From Gnetum montanum (Eukaryota > Streptophyta > Gnetopsida > Gnetales > Gnetaceae), in assembly GCA_015680685.1 (NCBI GenBank), contig MNCI01015721.1, positions 488 through 58,899 of the forward strand: 58,412 nucleotides of DNA, read 5' to 3'. The position numbers and the translations under genes are program-made. The notes under the pieces are model-generated. The model saw only the letters and a list, made by a program, of their open reading frames with translations, ran no database searches and had not been told where the DNA came from. The stretch's first letter is position 1. Every line of letters begins with the position of its first letter. Positions 1-11,774 of this stretch are shown piece after piece.

Positions 1-826
1 TATAAATAAGAGGCGGCACTCCCCTCATTTGCAATCAGATAGGTAAAGTAGCGAAGCTCTAGCAGATTGATCACCCCAGAGATAGAATATTTTCCATGTG
101 CCCGCAGTAGGAGTCCCCCAAGTGAACGGTTCTTTATTCAAGCAGTTGTGTATGGCAATAAAGACGAGCTTTCTGGATAAACCTTGCAGTACATGGATAG
201 GTTTAATTAATGTTATTTATTGCTTTCCTAGTAACGCGGCATGAGTACGACTTGGTTACGAGCGTTGACGAACGTGTACGGCTAGCCAAGGAATCGGCTA
301 CTCATCGCGATTAGATTCTCTCACCCTTACCTCCTAGAACGTGGGACAAGTACGACTTGATTACGAGCATCTACGGATGTGTACGGCTAGTCAAGGAATC
401 AGCTGCTTGTCACACTTAGGCTAGTTAGGTGCCTCAGTACGACCGCTTCGAGCACGTGCGTTACGTGTGGTAATCCCAGTAACGATTAGCGTTTGGTAGC
501 CACAGTTGCATAGTTCAGGGTGTGTACGGCAAGTGGGAACGGATGCTGATGCTAGGACTTAGTGCTGTAGTTAGAATTAGTTTTAGTCTCTCAACCCTTC
601 ATCGTTTAGCATAGGAGATAAACCAAAAAATACCAAAAAAATCATATACCTCGGATTTACTTAATCATACACCGTGACAACAAAAAGTAAGTCTGGGAAG
701 ACAATGATTAATTAACCCCAAGTGTTCCTTGCGGCGTTTAGGCATTTAGTCTGCGAAGTTCGACCGGATCGCGCGTGCTACGCTCATTTCGTATGGTTGA
801 GTGTAGGGGTACCTCGCCACTCATCA
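1..826 (+). repeat. Athila-like LTR, 5'-truncated by the window edge (L1)
   Basis: The sequence opens at a TATA box (TATAAATAAG). It then follows the layout of the LTRs at 29775-30589 and 36051-36915: the AATAAAGA poly(A) signal near 160, the CTTGCAG that follows it, the GTACGACC..CGAGCACGTGCG block near 437, and the terminal GGTACCTCGCCACTCATCA. No primer-binding site follows position 826, so it is a 3' LTR or a solo LTR. A block of about 106 bp (starting near 243 and again near 349, each with TACGACTTG..TTACGAGC) is duplicated in U5. U3 lies outside the window. Confidence 0.85.
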
Positions 827-2058
827 ACTTGTATTAAGAAGTATAACTTTACTATAGGATATAAATATGTAGACATAATTTCCTCTTATAAATATCTTGG
901 CCTAGAATGCTTTTGCAGTTGCAAATGAGATCAATGCATTATACAAAGAGTTGTAAGTAGTATGAAAGCCTTATTGTTGCTATGGCAGGGTAGCAACCCC
1001 AACACAAGGAACAACCTAAATAACTCATTTTAGGTGGTTGATGGTCTCTAGTACAACCAAGGCACGGATACCCTCAAATAGCCCTTGCTAGTTTCTAATA
1101 AGCTCAATATGGATAAATATGTTTAATAATAAATATCTATTCATGAAATAGTATAATTTTTCTTAGAAATTATTGTCTTATATATGGCTAAAGAATATCC
1201 CTCCTGGCCATCTTTTAACATAATAATAAAAATCAAATAGCTCTTTGTTAAGCCTAACTTTAAATCTTGCACAACATATATATATAGTAAATGAATAATT
1301 TTATAGGAAATATCAATCTTAAATTTCAAACTATTTATTATCAAACTTCCTAATGCTAGACCATAAAAGTTTAGCTTAATGGAGTAGGAGAGTAAGGTAA
1401 AGAAATTATTGGAAAAGCTTAAAATTGTGTAAAATTAACAATATCTCCTATGTTAAGTTGATTCAAAATTAACACTTATCAAAGCTATCTCATTCAATTA
1501 GAATAATAGAAATAGTTTAAACCTCTAATTATAGAGAAAATAACCTATTCCTAAACTAACAATTCATTCATATGCAATTATGCAATATTTAAGCTAAACA
1601 TGATAGGAAAATCTATTCAATGAGAAATTATAGATAAAACTCAAAAGAAAAAGAGATAAATAAAACTTGTTTAAAATTTCATTGGATGAAACAATCTTTA
1701 CAACCTCTTTTCTGAATTCCCCCCTATAACAAATTTGCTCTTGACTTTATATAATAGCCTCTAGTAGTTATAATAGATACAAAATTTAAGGTTGTAACTT
1801 CCTTACATTCTCCTCATATAATTGCAAACCACTAGCTAATTGTTCAACCTCTTAATAGATATTTCCTGTTCTTTGTACTTGGAACCCTTCTATCATCAAC
1901 TATTGGAACAACCTCCCATGGTTAAGAAGAACCTTAATAGCCAGATTCATTGAATCTATTTTAGTGCTATCAAGCTTCTTATTAACTTCTTCCACACTAT
2001 TTTCTCCTAAGCCTAATCTCGTTATAAAATTATTTATCTTAATGAATGCAACCCATAC
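827..2058. other. AT-rich intergenic DNA, no gene recognised
   Basis: No long reading frame, LTR terminus or RNA gene is visible. The stretch is AT-rich, with short ORFs that look random. It ends with CATAC (2054-2058), the left copy of the target-site duplication of the next element, so at least its right end is the DNA into which E1 inserted. Confidence 0.5.
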
Positions 2059-2891
2059 TGATGAGCTACGATATTACATCTGCGATATCAAGTACATGAT
2101 ATCGGAGCCTTCCAAGTGATATTGGACCTCCGATATCGGGCCTTGTCTTGTCGCCTATAAATAAGAGTTGGGCGTACTTGGTTTGGAAATAGTTAGTTAA
2201 TTAGTCTTAGTCCCTTATCCAAACTCTTGCCTTTTTCCCTTCTCAAAGTTAGAATTATTTCTGAGTGCTCATAGTAGGATTCATAAAGTGAACAAATCTT
2301 TATTTGAACATTGTGTACCTAAACACACCTTGTGGCCAGAAATAAAGAAGAACTTTGTGATAAACCTTGCAGTATTCAGAATTGCTTATTTAATGTTATT
2401 TACAGTTATTTAATGTTTTCCTTAGTTAATTAATGTTCTCTCTCTCACCTTGTCACTCTCCCAAGTAAGCACACTCAGTACGACCACTTCGAGCATGCGT
2501 GGAACACTTGGTAACCCAGTAACGATTAGCGTTTGGCAATCCCAATAGTCTTGCACTGGTTCAGGATGTGGACAGCAAGTGGGAATGGATGTTGGTGTTA
2601 GGACTAGTTAGAGCATAGTTGATTAGCTAAATTAAATTAGTTACTTAATTAGTCACTTCTCCCTTTGTAGCACTAGGACATAAAACATCAAAAAATATAT
2701 AAAAATCACATACCTCAAGTTTACTTAACCATAAAATCGCACTAGACAAGGAAGCTTGGGAAGACAACGATTGATTAACCCGCCCAAGTTTTCTAAAGGT
2801 GCATAAGCATCTAGTTCTTGGAATTCAATCGGATCATGTGTGTACGCTTGTATTCATATGGTTGAGCGTAGGGATACCTCACCGGTCATCA
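2059..2891 (+). repeat. 5' LTR of E1
   Basis: It starts TGATGAGC and ends GGTCATCA (a decayed CTCATCA). U3 carries five close copies of a CGATATCG-like octamer (about 2068-2140), followed by the TATA box CCTATAAATAAG near 2153. A poly(A) signal AATAAAGA lies near 2342. The rest is a long U5 with the CAGTACGACCACTTCGAGCA block near 2476. Confidence 0.88.
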
Positions 2892-2911
2892 TTATCATCG
2901 TTTTCAGGGAC
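2892..2911 (+). other. Decayed primer-binding site of E1 (tRNA-Asp type)
   Basis: The 20 bases directly after the LTR end with GTTTTCAGGGAC. This aligns without gaps to the tRNA-Asp-complementary site TTGGCGCCGTTGCCGGGGAC typical of Athila and Tat elements. Several mismatches are C-to-T or G-to-A changes. It is better preserved in E4 (30590-30609). Confidence 0.65.
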
Positions 2912-3029
2912 TTCGTTATTTGTGTGCTAGCTAGAACTTAGGAAATCTTCACATCGTTGGAATGAACCCTTAGGGTTGGTTATCTTACAATTAGTGAAAT
3001 GAAAAGTATTGCACACTAAATAGACAATT

Positions 3030-4917
3030 ATGTCTCCTTCTTCTTACAAGAGTGTTTCATCGCCTAGGTTCAATACAGGGAACAATCGAAGGCATAGTAC
3101 ACATCATAATCCACCAGTCCCTCAATAGTTTTACATGGTATACGTTCATCCTGATGAGTATATATCAAACTTTACCTTTATCCTCCACCAGGATGAACAA
3201 CTACGTTGGCATGATTTAGAAGGTAACATAGTGTTACCTCTCGATCGCTCAGTCCCCGGCATGCTTCTTCGTGCTCTCACACAAATTGGTATGTAGCACT
3301 TACAAGCAGAGTACATTGTGCATGATCATGACTCGAGAGAGTATCGACCCACAGAGGCACAACATCAAAGGGATCTACAACAGGAGAGACGTCATGAATC
3401 CATGAGGGGGAAGTTGTCTCAAAATGTCCTACATGTCATAAGTGAAAATGAGGGTGGTGAACCTACCTCAGAAGGTCTCCCACACAATGATGTTCCTCTC
3501 ATTGAGTTCCATCAAGGGGTTATGTATCAAAATCTTCACTCAACTATCCATAACTTGGATTCTAGTACCAACAAACACAAAGGATCTAAAAAAGGAACAT
3601 GAACACATGACAAAGATGGACATTCTAATCATAACCGCAATCGAGGCCACGACCACCAAAGAGAAGGAAGTAGGCATTATCATGGTGATGGTCCTCCTTC
3701 TTCTTCACCTTCATCATCTTTGTCACCCTCTCCTTCAGGATTTGGATGTAATTGTAAGGAAAAAGACCCTGAGGATAATGGTAAGTGAAACTCATCATGA
3801 AAGGAGGGAGAGTAGGGAACAACATAGGCATCATATATGCCATAGACTGTACGATCACGATGAACCACTACTTGCTACCCAAAGTATGCTAGATATAATT
3901 GAGGTTGTTAGAATCCCAACAAGGCACCAAAAAGATAGTAGGATCAAAAGATTGGACATGAACAATATCCCATGATTTGAAGGGGGATACAACGCTGATC
4001 CTCAAAATCATTTGCAGGCATTTTATGATGCATGTGCCTTGCAAAACATAGAAAACAAGTGACAAAAACTCAAGTTGTTTTCACAGACACTAATCAAGGA
4101 AGCAGAAAGTTGGTACTGATCCTTAGAATGGGAATCCATTCGTTGATGGAGTACCATGTTAGAACTATTCAATGATAAGTATCAGACGTACTCACAAGTG
4201 TCCAACCTGCGAAAGCAAATCTAAGGATGGAAACAAGGAGGACATGAACCCTTGGATGCTGCCATGGGCCAATATTATGCACTATTACATCATTTCCTAG
4301 GCCATGGTTACTCGCAAAGGGAACAACTATGCCATCTTGTAGATGGGCTTAGGCACGAAACACAAAGAACCCTTGAGACTTATGCCTAAGGAAGGCTATG
4401 TGAGCTTAGGGCCCATCAAGTACAAAGATTTTTGGAGCAAGTTGCTAAAGAGGAAGGTGAGTTAAGGAAAAGAGAGAGTGTAGAAGAATATAATAGAGAT
4501 CCTTCCCTCCAAAAGAAGGGAGTTAGATTTTGTGAGGATGAAGAAGAGTCACCACTTGAAGAGATGGTGAACAGGAAAACCTTGCCCATTCAAAAACTTG
4601 CATCGGAAGTATCAGCAAAGGTGGATCAAATGTGGGACTCCTAGATAATAGATTTCAAACAATTCTCAAAATAGTAGAGGAGTCTAGAGAGGAAGGTAGT
4701 GATCAAGAAAAGAGAAAAAAGAGAGAAGTTGAATATGCACGTAACAATGATAAGCGCAAAGTTGTCATCATCGAAGAGGTTGTGGATTCGGTTATAGACA
4801 ATGATGGTGGATGTGAGATATGCCAATATGACCATCCTAAAGGATGTTTCCATATAATCTCACATCTGCAGGAGTCTAGGATGTATGCACTCAACCCACG
4901 ATTAAACAGAAGGTAAA
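3030..4917 (+). pseudogene. gag pseudogene of E1
   Basis: Gag would form the virus-like particle and bind the RNA. The frame opens with ATG at 3030 (MSPSS), matching the MSSSS start in E4 and MSLSQ in E2. The capsid-type core lies near 3840-4390 and has the WY.SLE, WSTMLELFNDKYQTYS and GWKQG..EPLDAAMGQYY signatures of a retrotransposon gag domain. A nucleocapsid-like knuckle CEICQYDHPKGC lies near 4813 (spacing CX2CX3HX3C). In-frame stops are numerous, and the frame shifts between about 3600 and 4430. Upstream of the core is a low-complexity His/Ser/Arg-rich linker. Confidence 0.8.
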
Positions 4918-5420
4918 CACCCCAAAGGTTACCTTATTCCCAAGGTAACCCAAGGCAATTCCACCAACCCTTGATGTATTATCCAACTGGAACTCCATCA
5001 CAACCAAATGAGTAGTATCAATAGTGGTAGCACCCACAATTATGGGGAATGCCACCACCACGTCAATAGTACCCTTACCATTAACCCAACCCGTATGGAT
5101 ACTACGTGCAGCAGCCAATCTCTCCACGTGACTCTACTAGTCACATTGCTCCCCAACCTCACTACCAAACCCATGAGTATTATAGAACTCCTACTCCTAG
5201 GGGTGATGTTCCACAAACATACTATCTTGCTCCACACAAGTAGGGTGAGCTCCCTGCTTAGCCGCGGCAACGTAATGCTACAAGGGCTATTAATTCTCAT
5301 CCTACTATTGGTTCAAACAATCACACAAAGAAGAGACCTTTCTTTAGAACCAATAGTCCAACTAAGTCCTTACAGCCACTAGCGGCTAATTATCCAAATG
5401 CCTCACCATCATTCAAGATT

Positions 5421-6059
5421 TTGAAACTCCCTTTAAACCAAAGGCCGCATTCAACGCACACAGTCATGTTGACGCATGCCATTACGAATTGGATTAAGGT
5501 TGGCCATCTTCCTAGGAAATTCTCTGATCCTAGGAGTCCTCTTATATATTTACAAATCGCTGGGAATGAGCTGTGCAAAGCTCTTTTGGATTCAGGTTTT
5601 GGTGTTAACTTAATCTCTCAAGAAATGTACAAAGCCTAGAACCTACCTCCACTAAAAAAGAGTAACACTCATTTAGAGTTGGCTGTCCAGTCCATCACTA
5701 TCCCATTAGGACTAGTGGAGGACATTATTACCACTATTTTTGGATGGTCATATCCAGCTGACTTCCTAGTGATTCAAGTCAATAACTGTAAGGGGGACTT
5801 CCCAATCATAATGGGAAGAGCATGGCTAAGCACAATTGATGCACGCCTAGGAATACATGATCTTTCCCTAGAGATATCAAAGGAAAATATGTTTGGAAAG
5901 ATCAAGAAGAAGAAAGTTTCGTGCATCGCATACAGTGACATAAGGTGTAGTTGCGTGCAGAAGTCTTGGTTTGTACAACGTTTAACATTGCCTACATGCA
6001 ACCAGTGTGCACAAGTAACTAACATACAAAGATGCCTGTATGTGGTAGCCACAAGATAG
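5421..6059 (+). pseudogene. Retroviral-type aspartic protease region of E1 pol
   Basis: The active-site signature ALLDSGFGVNLIS sits near 5580-5618. The C-terminal conserved stretch (IIMGRAWLSTIDARL near 5806-5850) is typical of plant Ty3 proteases. A stop (TAG near 5637) follows the active site, but the reading frame is then kept through to RT (5421-7004 in one frame), so the damage is by point mutation. The enzyme would cleave the Gag-Pol polyprotein. Confidence 0.8.
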
Positions 6060-6110
6060 GAAGGCACCTAGTGGCTAACAGCTGACAAAGAGAGCAACTC
6101 AACTATATGC

Positions 6111-7230
6111 ATGGAACCAACTAAGGTTTTGAATTGCACTTACATTGATAGCATAGACACATTAGAGCAAGTCCATCGCCAACTTCCAAATCTTGACATT
6201 GAAAATATCAACTGGGGGAAGTTGGAAATCATTGAAAACTTTAAGCAAGAGCCCCTGGAGTTAAAACTGTTGCCCATTAGTATGGAGTACACGTTTCTCA
6301 AAAATGGAAAATCGGAAATTCTTAATGCTAGGTTCGCTCATCAACAAAAAGAGAGACTGCTGAAAATGCTAAAAAAATGGTCAAAAGCCTTCACTTGGTC
6401 ATATCCTGAATTAACTGGAATAGGCCCTAGGATATGCCAACATAGGATTTACACTGACCCCTCCATGAAGCCTCAATGAAAACTACAGAGGCAATTGAAC
6501 CCAAAACTTAAGTAAGTGGTTAAGGAGGAAATTGAACAACTTCTAAAAGCTAGGTTCATTTACCCCATTACTAATAGCGAATGGGTTAGTCCATTAGTTA
6601 TTTTGCCCAAAAAGGGAGGTAAATGGAGGATGTGTATAGACTTTAGGCTACTAAACATGGCAACATTCAAAGACCACTTTCCATTTCCATTCATCGAGCA
6701 AGTCTTACACACCATTACAGGAAATCGCTACTATAGTTTTCTGGATGGATACAGTGGATATAACCAAATCCAAATAGCACTAGAAGACCAAGCCAAGACC
6801 ACATTCACAAGTCCTTGGGGGACATTTGCATACAAACAGATGTCATTTGGCTTGTGCAATGCTCCTACAACGTTTCAACATTTGGTTCTAAGTATCTTTC
6901 AGCAGCAAATAGGAAATTGTGTTGAGGTCTTCATGGATGACTTCTCCACCTATGGAGTGAACTTTGATCAAGCCTTGGACCAATTAGAGCAAGTACTAAA
7001 ATGATGTGTTGAAATTAATTTAAGGCTCAACTAGCGAAAAATCCATTTAATGGTCTAAGAAGGTGTAGTATTAGGGCATAAGATTTCACAAACAGGGATA
7101 GAGGTAGACCTTAAAAAAATTAAAGTCATCCAAGGAATCACACATCAACCTGAAACTGTAAAAGACATCTGATCATTCCTTGGACACACTAGCTATTATA
7201 GGAGATTCATAGAGAGCTAAGGAAAAACCA
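6111..7230 (+). pseudogene. Reverse transcriptase of E1
   Basis: Order of motifs: a pre-RT linker (FKQEPLELKLLP), KEEIEQLLKARFIYPI near 6520, WVSPLVILPKKGGKWRMCIDFRLLN (6580-6655), DGYSGYNQI near 6745, SFGLCNAPTTFQ near 6843 and the catalytic FMDDFSTYG near 6932. Then follow VLGHKISQTGI and SFLGHTSYYRRFI in the connection. Both catalytic Asp residues are intact. Stops interrupt it near 6477, 7003 and 7032, and beyond 7200 the frame is lost. The FMDDFS form is the one seen in Athila. It would copy element RNA into cDNA. Confidence 0.88.
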
Positions 7231-7320
7231 TTGGTTGAACTAACAAAAAAGAACATACCTTTCAAATGGACCAAAGAATGTGAGTTAGATTTTCAAACTT
7301 TAAAATAGAAGCTTGTAGAA

Positions 7321-7735
7321 ACAGCTATTCTACAAGCTCCTGACTGGTCCAAACCCTTCCATGTAATGACTGATGCGTCCAACTTTGCTTTAAGAGCCAT
7401 ACTTACACAGTTAGATGACCAGAAACAACCCTATTACATTCACTGTGCAAGTCAAAGTATTGTTGATGCACAACTCAATTACACCACAATGGAAAAGGAA
7501 TTAATGACTATGGTGTTTGCACTAGATAAGTTTAGGTGTTATGTATTAGGCTATAAGGTATTTGTACACATAGACCATAGTGCAATTCGATTCCTATTGA
7601 ATAAACCAACAGTGAGCCCTCACATCATATGATGGCTCGTAATCCTACAAGAGTTCAATCTTACAATAATAGATAGGCACCAAGAACATTGTTGCTGATC
7701 ATTTATCTTGGTTAAGATGACATAACAAAGAGGAT
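7321..7735 (+). pseudogene. RNase H of E1
   Basis: It starts with the APDWSKPFHVMTDASNFALRAIL-type segment. TDAS carries the first catalytic Asp (near 7369). NYTTMEKELM supplies the Glu and VHIDHSAIRFLL the next Asp. The end (LQEFNLTI near 7645) leads to a broken DHLS motif. The frame differs from that of RT, so a frameshift lies between. It would degrade the RNA strand of the hybrid. Confidence 0.82.
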
Positions 7736-7889
7736 GAATATCCACTTTCTGATCACTTTCCTGATGAATTCCTCTTTGCAAGTGTAGTAAATAATTAATT
7801 AACCACGAAAATAAATTGGTATAGTAGCATTCTTACCTATCTCCTTACACAAGAAACACCACAAGAGTTGGATGTTAAAAAGAAACAAT

Positions 7890-9118
7890 AGTTTCTTCAT
7901 CGAGCCAAGTATTTTATGAAAATCAATGGACAACTTTATAAAGTATGTCCCGATGGCTTATTTTGATGGTGTGTTTCCGATGTAGATAAATTAAGAGTTT
8001 TCCAAGATGCACATGAAGGCCCTTGTGGGGGTCATTACGCTGGGAGATGAATAGCCATTAAAATCTTACTTGCAGGACATTATTGGCCTACATTGTTTCA
8101 GGATGCTCATCATTTTGTCCAATCTTGTGAGCATTGCCAACATGATGGGGGAATGACTGCTAGGATGAAGGGTCCACAACAATGGATTCAACCTTTAAGA
8201 ACCCTTCAACATATGTGGAATTGATTTTATGAGGCCTATTACACCAATTTCTAATGGAAAAGCCTACATTGTTGTTGTTGTTGACTATTTTACAAAGTGG
8301 GTAGAAGCAGCCGCTGTTACGGATTGTACATCGTCTTCCGCTACATGATTTGTTCAATAACAAATCATTAATAGGTTTGGTGTGCCTCATGCACTTATTT
8401 TAGATAATGATACACATTTTATGGGCACAACTTTTCAAAAGTTGATGCAACGCTTAGGAGTTGAACACAAACTAACTATACCATACCACCCTTAAGCGAA
8501 TGGTCAAGCTAAAGTAACTCATAGGGAGATGATGAAAATATTGAGAAGAACCATTAGCAAATATAGGCGAGACTGGAGCACCAAACTAAATGATGCTCTT
8601 TGGGCATATCGCTCCACATGGAAACTCCCTATAGGCTACTCTCCCTATGAGTTAGTGTACGGAAAACTCCCAACGCTTCTTATTCAAACAGAACTCCGTA
8701 CACTATCTACAGCGTGTGATCTCAACCTTGACCTTAATCTAGCACAAAAACAATGGTTAATGAAACTTACCTGCTAGATGAGAATCGATTAGTCGACTTG
8801 TCATCTAATGAATTGCACAAGGCTTTTAATAAACAACTTCATGACTTGAAAATTAGAAACGTTAAGTACCAATTGGGAGATAAGGTTCTTTATTGGAACC
8901 CCACACACATGCCACAACACACTAAATTTCAAACGTTGTGGGAAGGACCTTATATTATTCAAGCAACTTTTACTTCAGGAGCCATGATGATTTACAAACC
9001 TGAGAGCCTGGATAAGAAATTTTTGGTCAACATCCAACAAACCAAACCTTTCCATGACCCTAGAACAGTAAGTATCCATACTACCTCAGTTGGTGGACAA
9101 CCCTGCTCACTATTTTGA
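7890..9118 (+). pseudogene. Integrase of E1
   Basis: The N-terminal zinc-binding part is recognisable near 8010-8150 (DAHEGPCGGHYAG, then SCEHCQ). The core has VVVVDYFTKWVEAA near 8272 (first Asp) and LILDNDTHFMG near 8394 (second Asp). The expected GQAEVT reads GQAKVT near 8505, so the catalytic Glu is replaced by Lys. The C-terminal part has DWSTKLNDALWAYRSTWKLPIGYSPYELVYGK (8570-8670) and the GDKVLYWNP..TKFQTLWEGPY segment. At least two frameshifts are present. No chromodomain follows. Confidence 0.85.
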
Positions 9119-9134
9119 ATCTCCTCCCTCCAAC

Positions 9135-9153
9135 TTAGTTGTGGGGGAGATGG
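9135..9153 (+). other. Internal polypurine-tract-like motif after pol (E1)
   Basis: TTAGTTGTGGGGGAGATGG lies just behind the integrase stop. It repeats the core of the true polypurine tract at 10901-10915 (TTAGTCATGGGGGTA) and sits at the same place as copies in E3 (40488) and E4 (34126). Confidence 0.55.
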
Positions 9154-9698
9154 CCACCAATGCTAATCATTTTAAGCCCTCAAATCTTTTTGTATTTTTA
9201 TTTTACACATTTTTTTTTTACACATCTTTTCAATTTTACTCATTTTTTTTACACCATCATTCACATTTTTACTATTTCTTTGTTTGATTTATTTTCATTC
9301 ATCATATAATAAGTGCTTACAATGGTGGGTTGGACTATAATAATGTTGATTGCTAATGTTTGGTTTTTACCTTTAATTTTCAATGTTGATACTATGGTTC
9401 TTTTGATAAACCAGGCAATGAGTCCATGTCGTCCATTCATCCATTTAACGTTGTGGTCTCCCTTGGCTTTGGAACTGTACTATCCCTTTTTCTAAATAAA
9501 CTTATTAATAAACTGGTGACTTGGTATTCTTCAAACCAAGGAAGGATTCAATGGTTAAAAATGGTATGACTTCAAGGGCATTCAATGCACTTGTGCTAGC
9601 TATTCTCTTGGGTACTTGGATGCTTTTCATGGGTTTTTTGCCATTCCACTATTTACCAAATATCAAGAAGTTGAATGAATCTAAATAAGTCTTTGCAT

Positions 9699-9746
9699 GG
9701 TGTGGTTCTCAAGCAAAAAAAAACTAGTGCAAATTCAAAGCACACC
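9699..9746 (+). other. Conserved 3'-region hairpin, E1 copy (inner stem decayed)
   Basis: GGTGTGG (9699-9705) faces CACACC (9741-9746) across an A-rich loop. The inner stem, well formed in E3 and E4, is decayed here (TTCTCA against TGCAAA). Confidence 0.5.
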
Positions 9747-10230
9747 CCTTAGACATAATAAATAAACATGGGATACACTAGTTATGGCACTAGAAAGACA
9801 TGTTACCCATGCCTAAAGGTTCCCTCTGACTAAGGCCCTTTCTCGCTTCCTGCTTTCCTATCTTTCTCTCCTTGGAATGGTGGTGACTCGATGAACGCAT
9901 TCTTGGGTTGGTCAAATGTATTGATGCAAGGTCACTAGATGTGATTGGTGAGTTCAGACTTGGGATGAATTTTATTTAGTCACCTTAACCACATAATACA
10001 CAAGGGACTTTACATAACCTTGCTCTTGGGATTCCATTCCATTTCCTCCTCTCTTTCCATATTTCTTCCCATATTCCACCTCATTGTCGATTTTATGATT
10101 AGTATACATCTTGGTTGATGCATTATTAGTCTTCAGTAAACTCTTGTAGTTAAGTTCTTAACCATTGTTTCCATATGTCATTCTGAGAGTCTATGGACTC
10201 TTTGGTTTGCGGGTCTATCAGGGCATAAAA

Positions 10231-10260
10231 GGCATGAGCCTGCTTTGGGGAGGACCCACT
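10231..10260 (+). other. Conserved noncoding block CTGCTTTGGGGAGGACCCAC, E1 copy
   Basis: The block is also found in E2 (minus strand, 21561-21600), E3 (41761-41790) and E4 (35271-35301), always downstream of pol or gag and upstream of the 3' ORF site. It contains the only long G-rich core in an otherwise poorly conserved region. Confidence 0.6.
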
Positions 10261-10900
10261 AGCATTCCTTTTTTGTGCAATTGTTAAGTTCTTTTCCTTA
10301 AACATTTTTTGCAATCAACCATTTCTTATTTCATCCCCATCCATGACATCCATTTTATTAGCTTCACTATTGTGATTGCCCTCATCTTCATTGTTCCTTC
10401 AGTTTTTCCACCCCATNATGTCTACCATAACCACAACCTAGCCAATGCACTTATACCGAGGCAAGGTATCAACTGCATATGGCTTATCTATCCTTGCTAA
10501 TTCATGACTGTGTTGTATGTGCAAATGGTGATTGCATGAACAATGGACTAGTATAGGAAGGAGCACTCGAGATGGACTAGAGCTAGAGCATTTATGCAAG
10601 GAACAAGTTTGGTCATGTGGCTACGGATGAATAACAAAGTGCACATTTCTAACATCGGCAACAACACACCTCATTTTCTTTTCTCTTTCTCTTTCTCTTC
10701 AAGCTATCGGATGAGGGTCTGGATGTCATCTATGTACATTATTCACCACAATGGGCATGAACACCAATGTTGTAATGTGTTTGTCGATCCGTTCACTAGG
10801 CACTTTGAGTCTATTATTCCTTGTCGTTGTTAGTTCTCATTTAGTCAATAATCCCATACCTTCCTAATATTTTGTAAGGAACTCGAGGATGAGTTTTCAT

Positions 10901-10915
10901 TTAGTCATGGGGGTA
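10901..10915 (+). other. Polypurine tract of E1
   Basis: TTAGTCATGGGGGTA directly precedes the 3' LTR start TGATGAG. It is the expected primer site for plus-strand DNA synthesis. The same sequence precedes the 3' LTRs of E3 and E4 and, in reverse, of E2. Confidence 0.8.
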
Positions 10916-11774
10916 TGATGAGCTACGATATCGAAGCCGCAATATCGAACTCGCAATATCGCATCCGCGATATCAGGTACCGATATCAGAGCCTTCCAAG
11001 CAATATCGAACATCCAATATCGGGGCCTGTCTTGTCACCTATAAGTAAGAGGCAGGTGTACTTGGTTTGGCAATAGTTAGTTAATTGGTCTTAGTCCCTT
11101 ATCTGAACTCTTGCCTTTTTCCCTTCTCAGAGTTAGAATTATTTCTAAGTATCCATAGTAGAAGTCATAAAGTAAATGGATCTTTATTCGAACATTGTGT
11201 ACTTGAGCACACCTTGTGGCCAGAAATAAAGACGAACTTTGTGATAAACCTTGTAGTATTCATAATCACTTATTTAATGTTATTTATAGTTATTTAATGC
11301 TTTTCTTAGTTAATTAATGTTCTCTCTCTCACCTTGTCACTCTCCCAAGTAAGCACACTCAGTACGACCACTTCGAGCATGCGTGGAACACTTGGTAACC
11401 CAGTAACAATTAGCATTTGGTAATCCTAGTAGTGTTGCACTAGTTCAGGATGTGGATGACAAGTGGGAATGGATGCTGGTGTTAGGACTAGTTAGAGCAT
11501 AGTCGATTAGCTAAATTAAATTAGTTACTTAATTAGTCATTTCTCCCTTTGTAGCACCAGGACATAAAACATCAAAAAAATATAAAAATCATATACCTCA
11601 AGTTTACTTAACCATACAATCACGTTATACAAGTAAGCTTGGGAAGACAGCGATTGACTAACCTGCCTAGGTTCTGTAAAGGCGCATAAGCACCTAGTCC
11701 TTGCAATTCAACCAAATCATGTGTGTATGCTCGTATTCATATGGTTGAGTGTAGGGATACCTTGCCGCTCATCA
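10916..11774 (+). repeat. 3' LTR of E1
   Basis: It runs from TGATGAGC to GCTCATCA and matches 2059-2891 along its length. U3 holds seven CGATATCG-like octamers spaced mostly 12-13 bp (10928-11020), two more than in the 5' LTR. TATA-like CCTATAAGTAAG lies near 11038. The right target duplication CATAC follows at 11775. Confidence 0.9.

Larger units (their letters stand above)
9154..10900 (+). other. 3' noncoding region of E1
   Basis: A T-rich start (9190-9300) is followed by blocks shared with E3 and E4: CTTCAAGGGCATTCAATGCA near 9571, CTTTGCATGGTGTGGTTCTC at 9691, CACACCCCTTAGAC at 9741 and the GGGGAGGACCCACT block ending at 10260. No long reading frame is kept. A vestige of the splice-acceptor-plus-ATG site seen in E2, E3 and E4 is present at 10521-10527 (GCAAATG, acceptor AG changed to AA). 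An N at 10417 may mark an assembly join. Confidence 0.6.
2059..11774 (+). mobile_element. Complete Athila-like Ty3/gypsy element E1
   Basis: A 9.7-kb element has two LTRs (2059-2891 and 10916-11774), a decayed tRNA-Asp primer-binding site, gag, protease, RT, RNase H, integrase, a long 3' noncoding region and a polypurine tract. CATAC flanks both ends (2054-2058 and 11775-11779), a clean 5-bp target duplication that proves the boundaries. Domain order PR-RT-RH-INT is that of Ty3/gypsy. The RT motif FMDDFSTYG and the Asp-type primer site point to Athila. Every gene has stops, and gag and the RNase H/INT part are frameshifted, so the element is dead. Unlike E2 and E3 it has no extra ORF. Confidence 0.9.

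Noticed and set aside
722-928. Short open frame across the end of the first LTR
   Set aside because: It lies in U5 and flanking DNA, shares nothing with a known protein, and is not kept in the other LTR copies.
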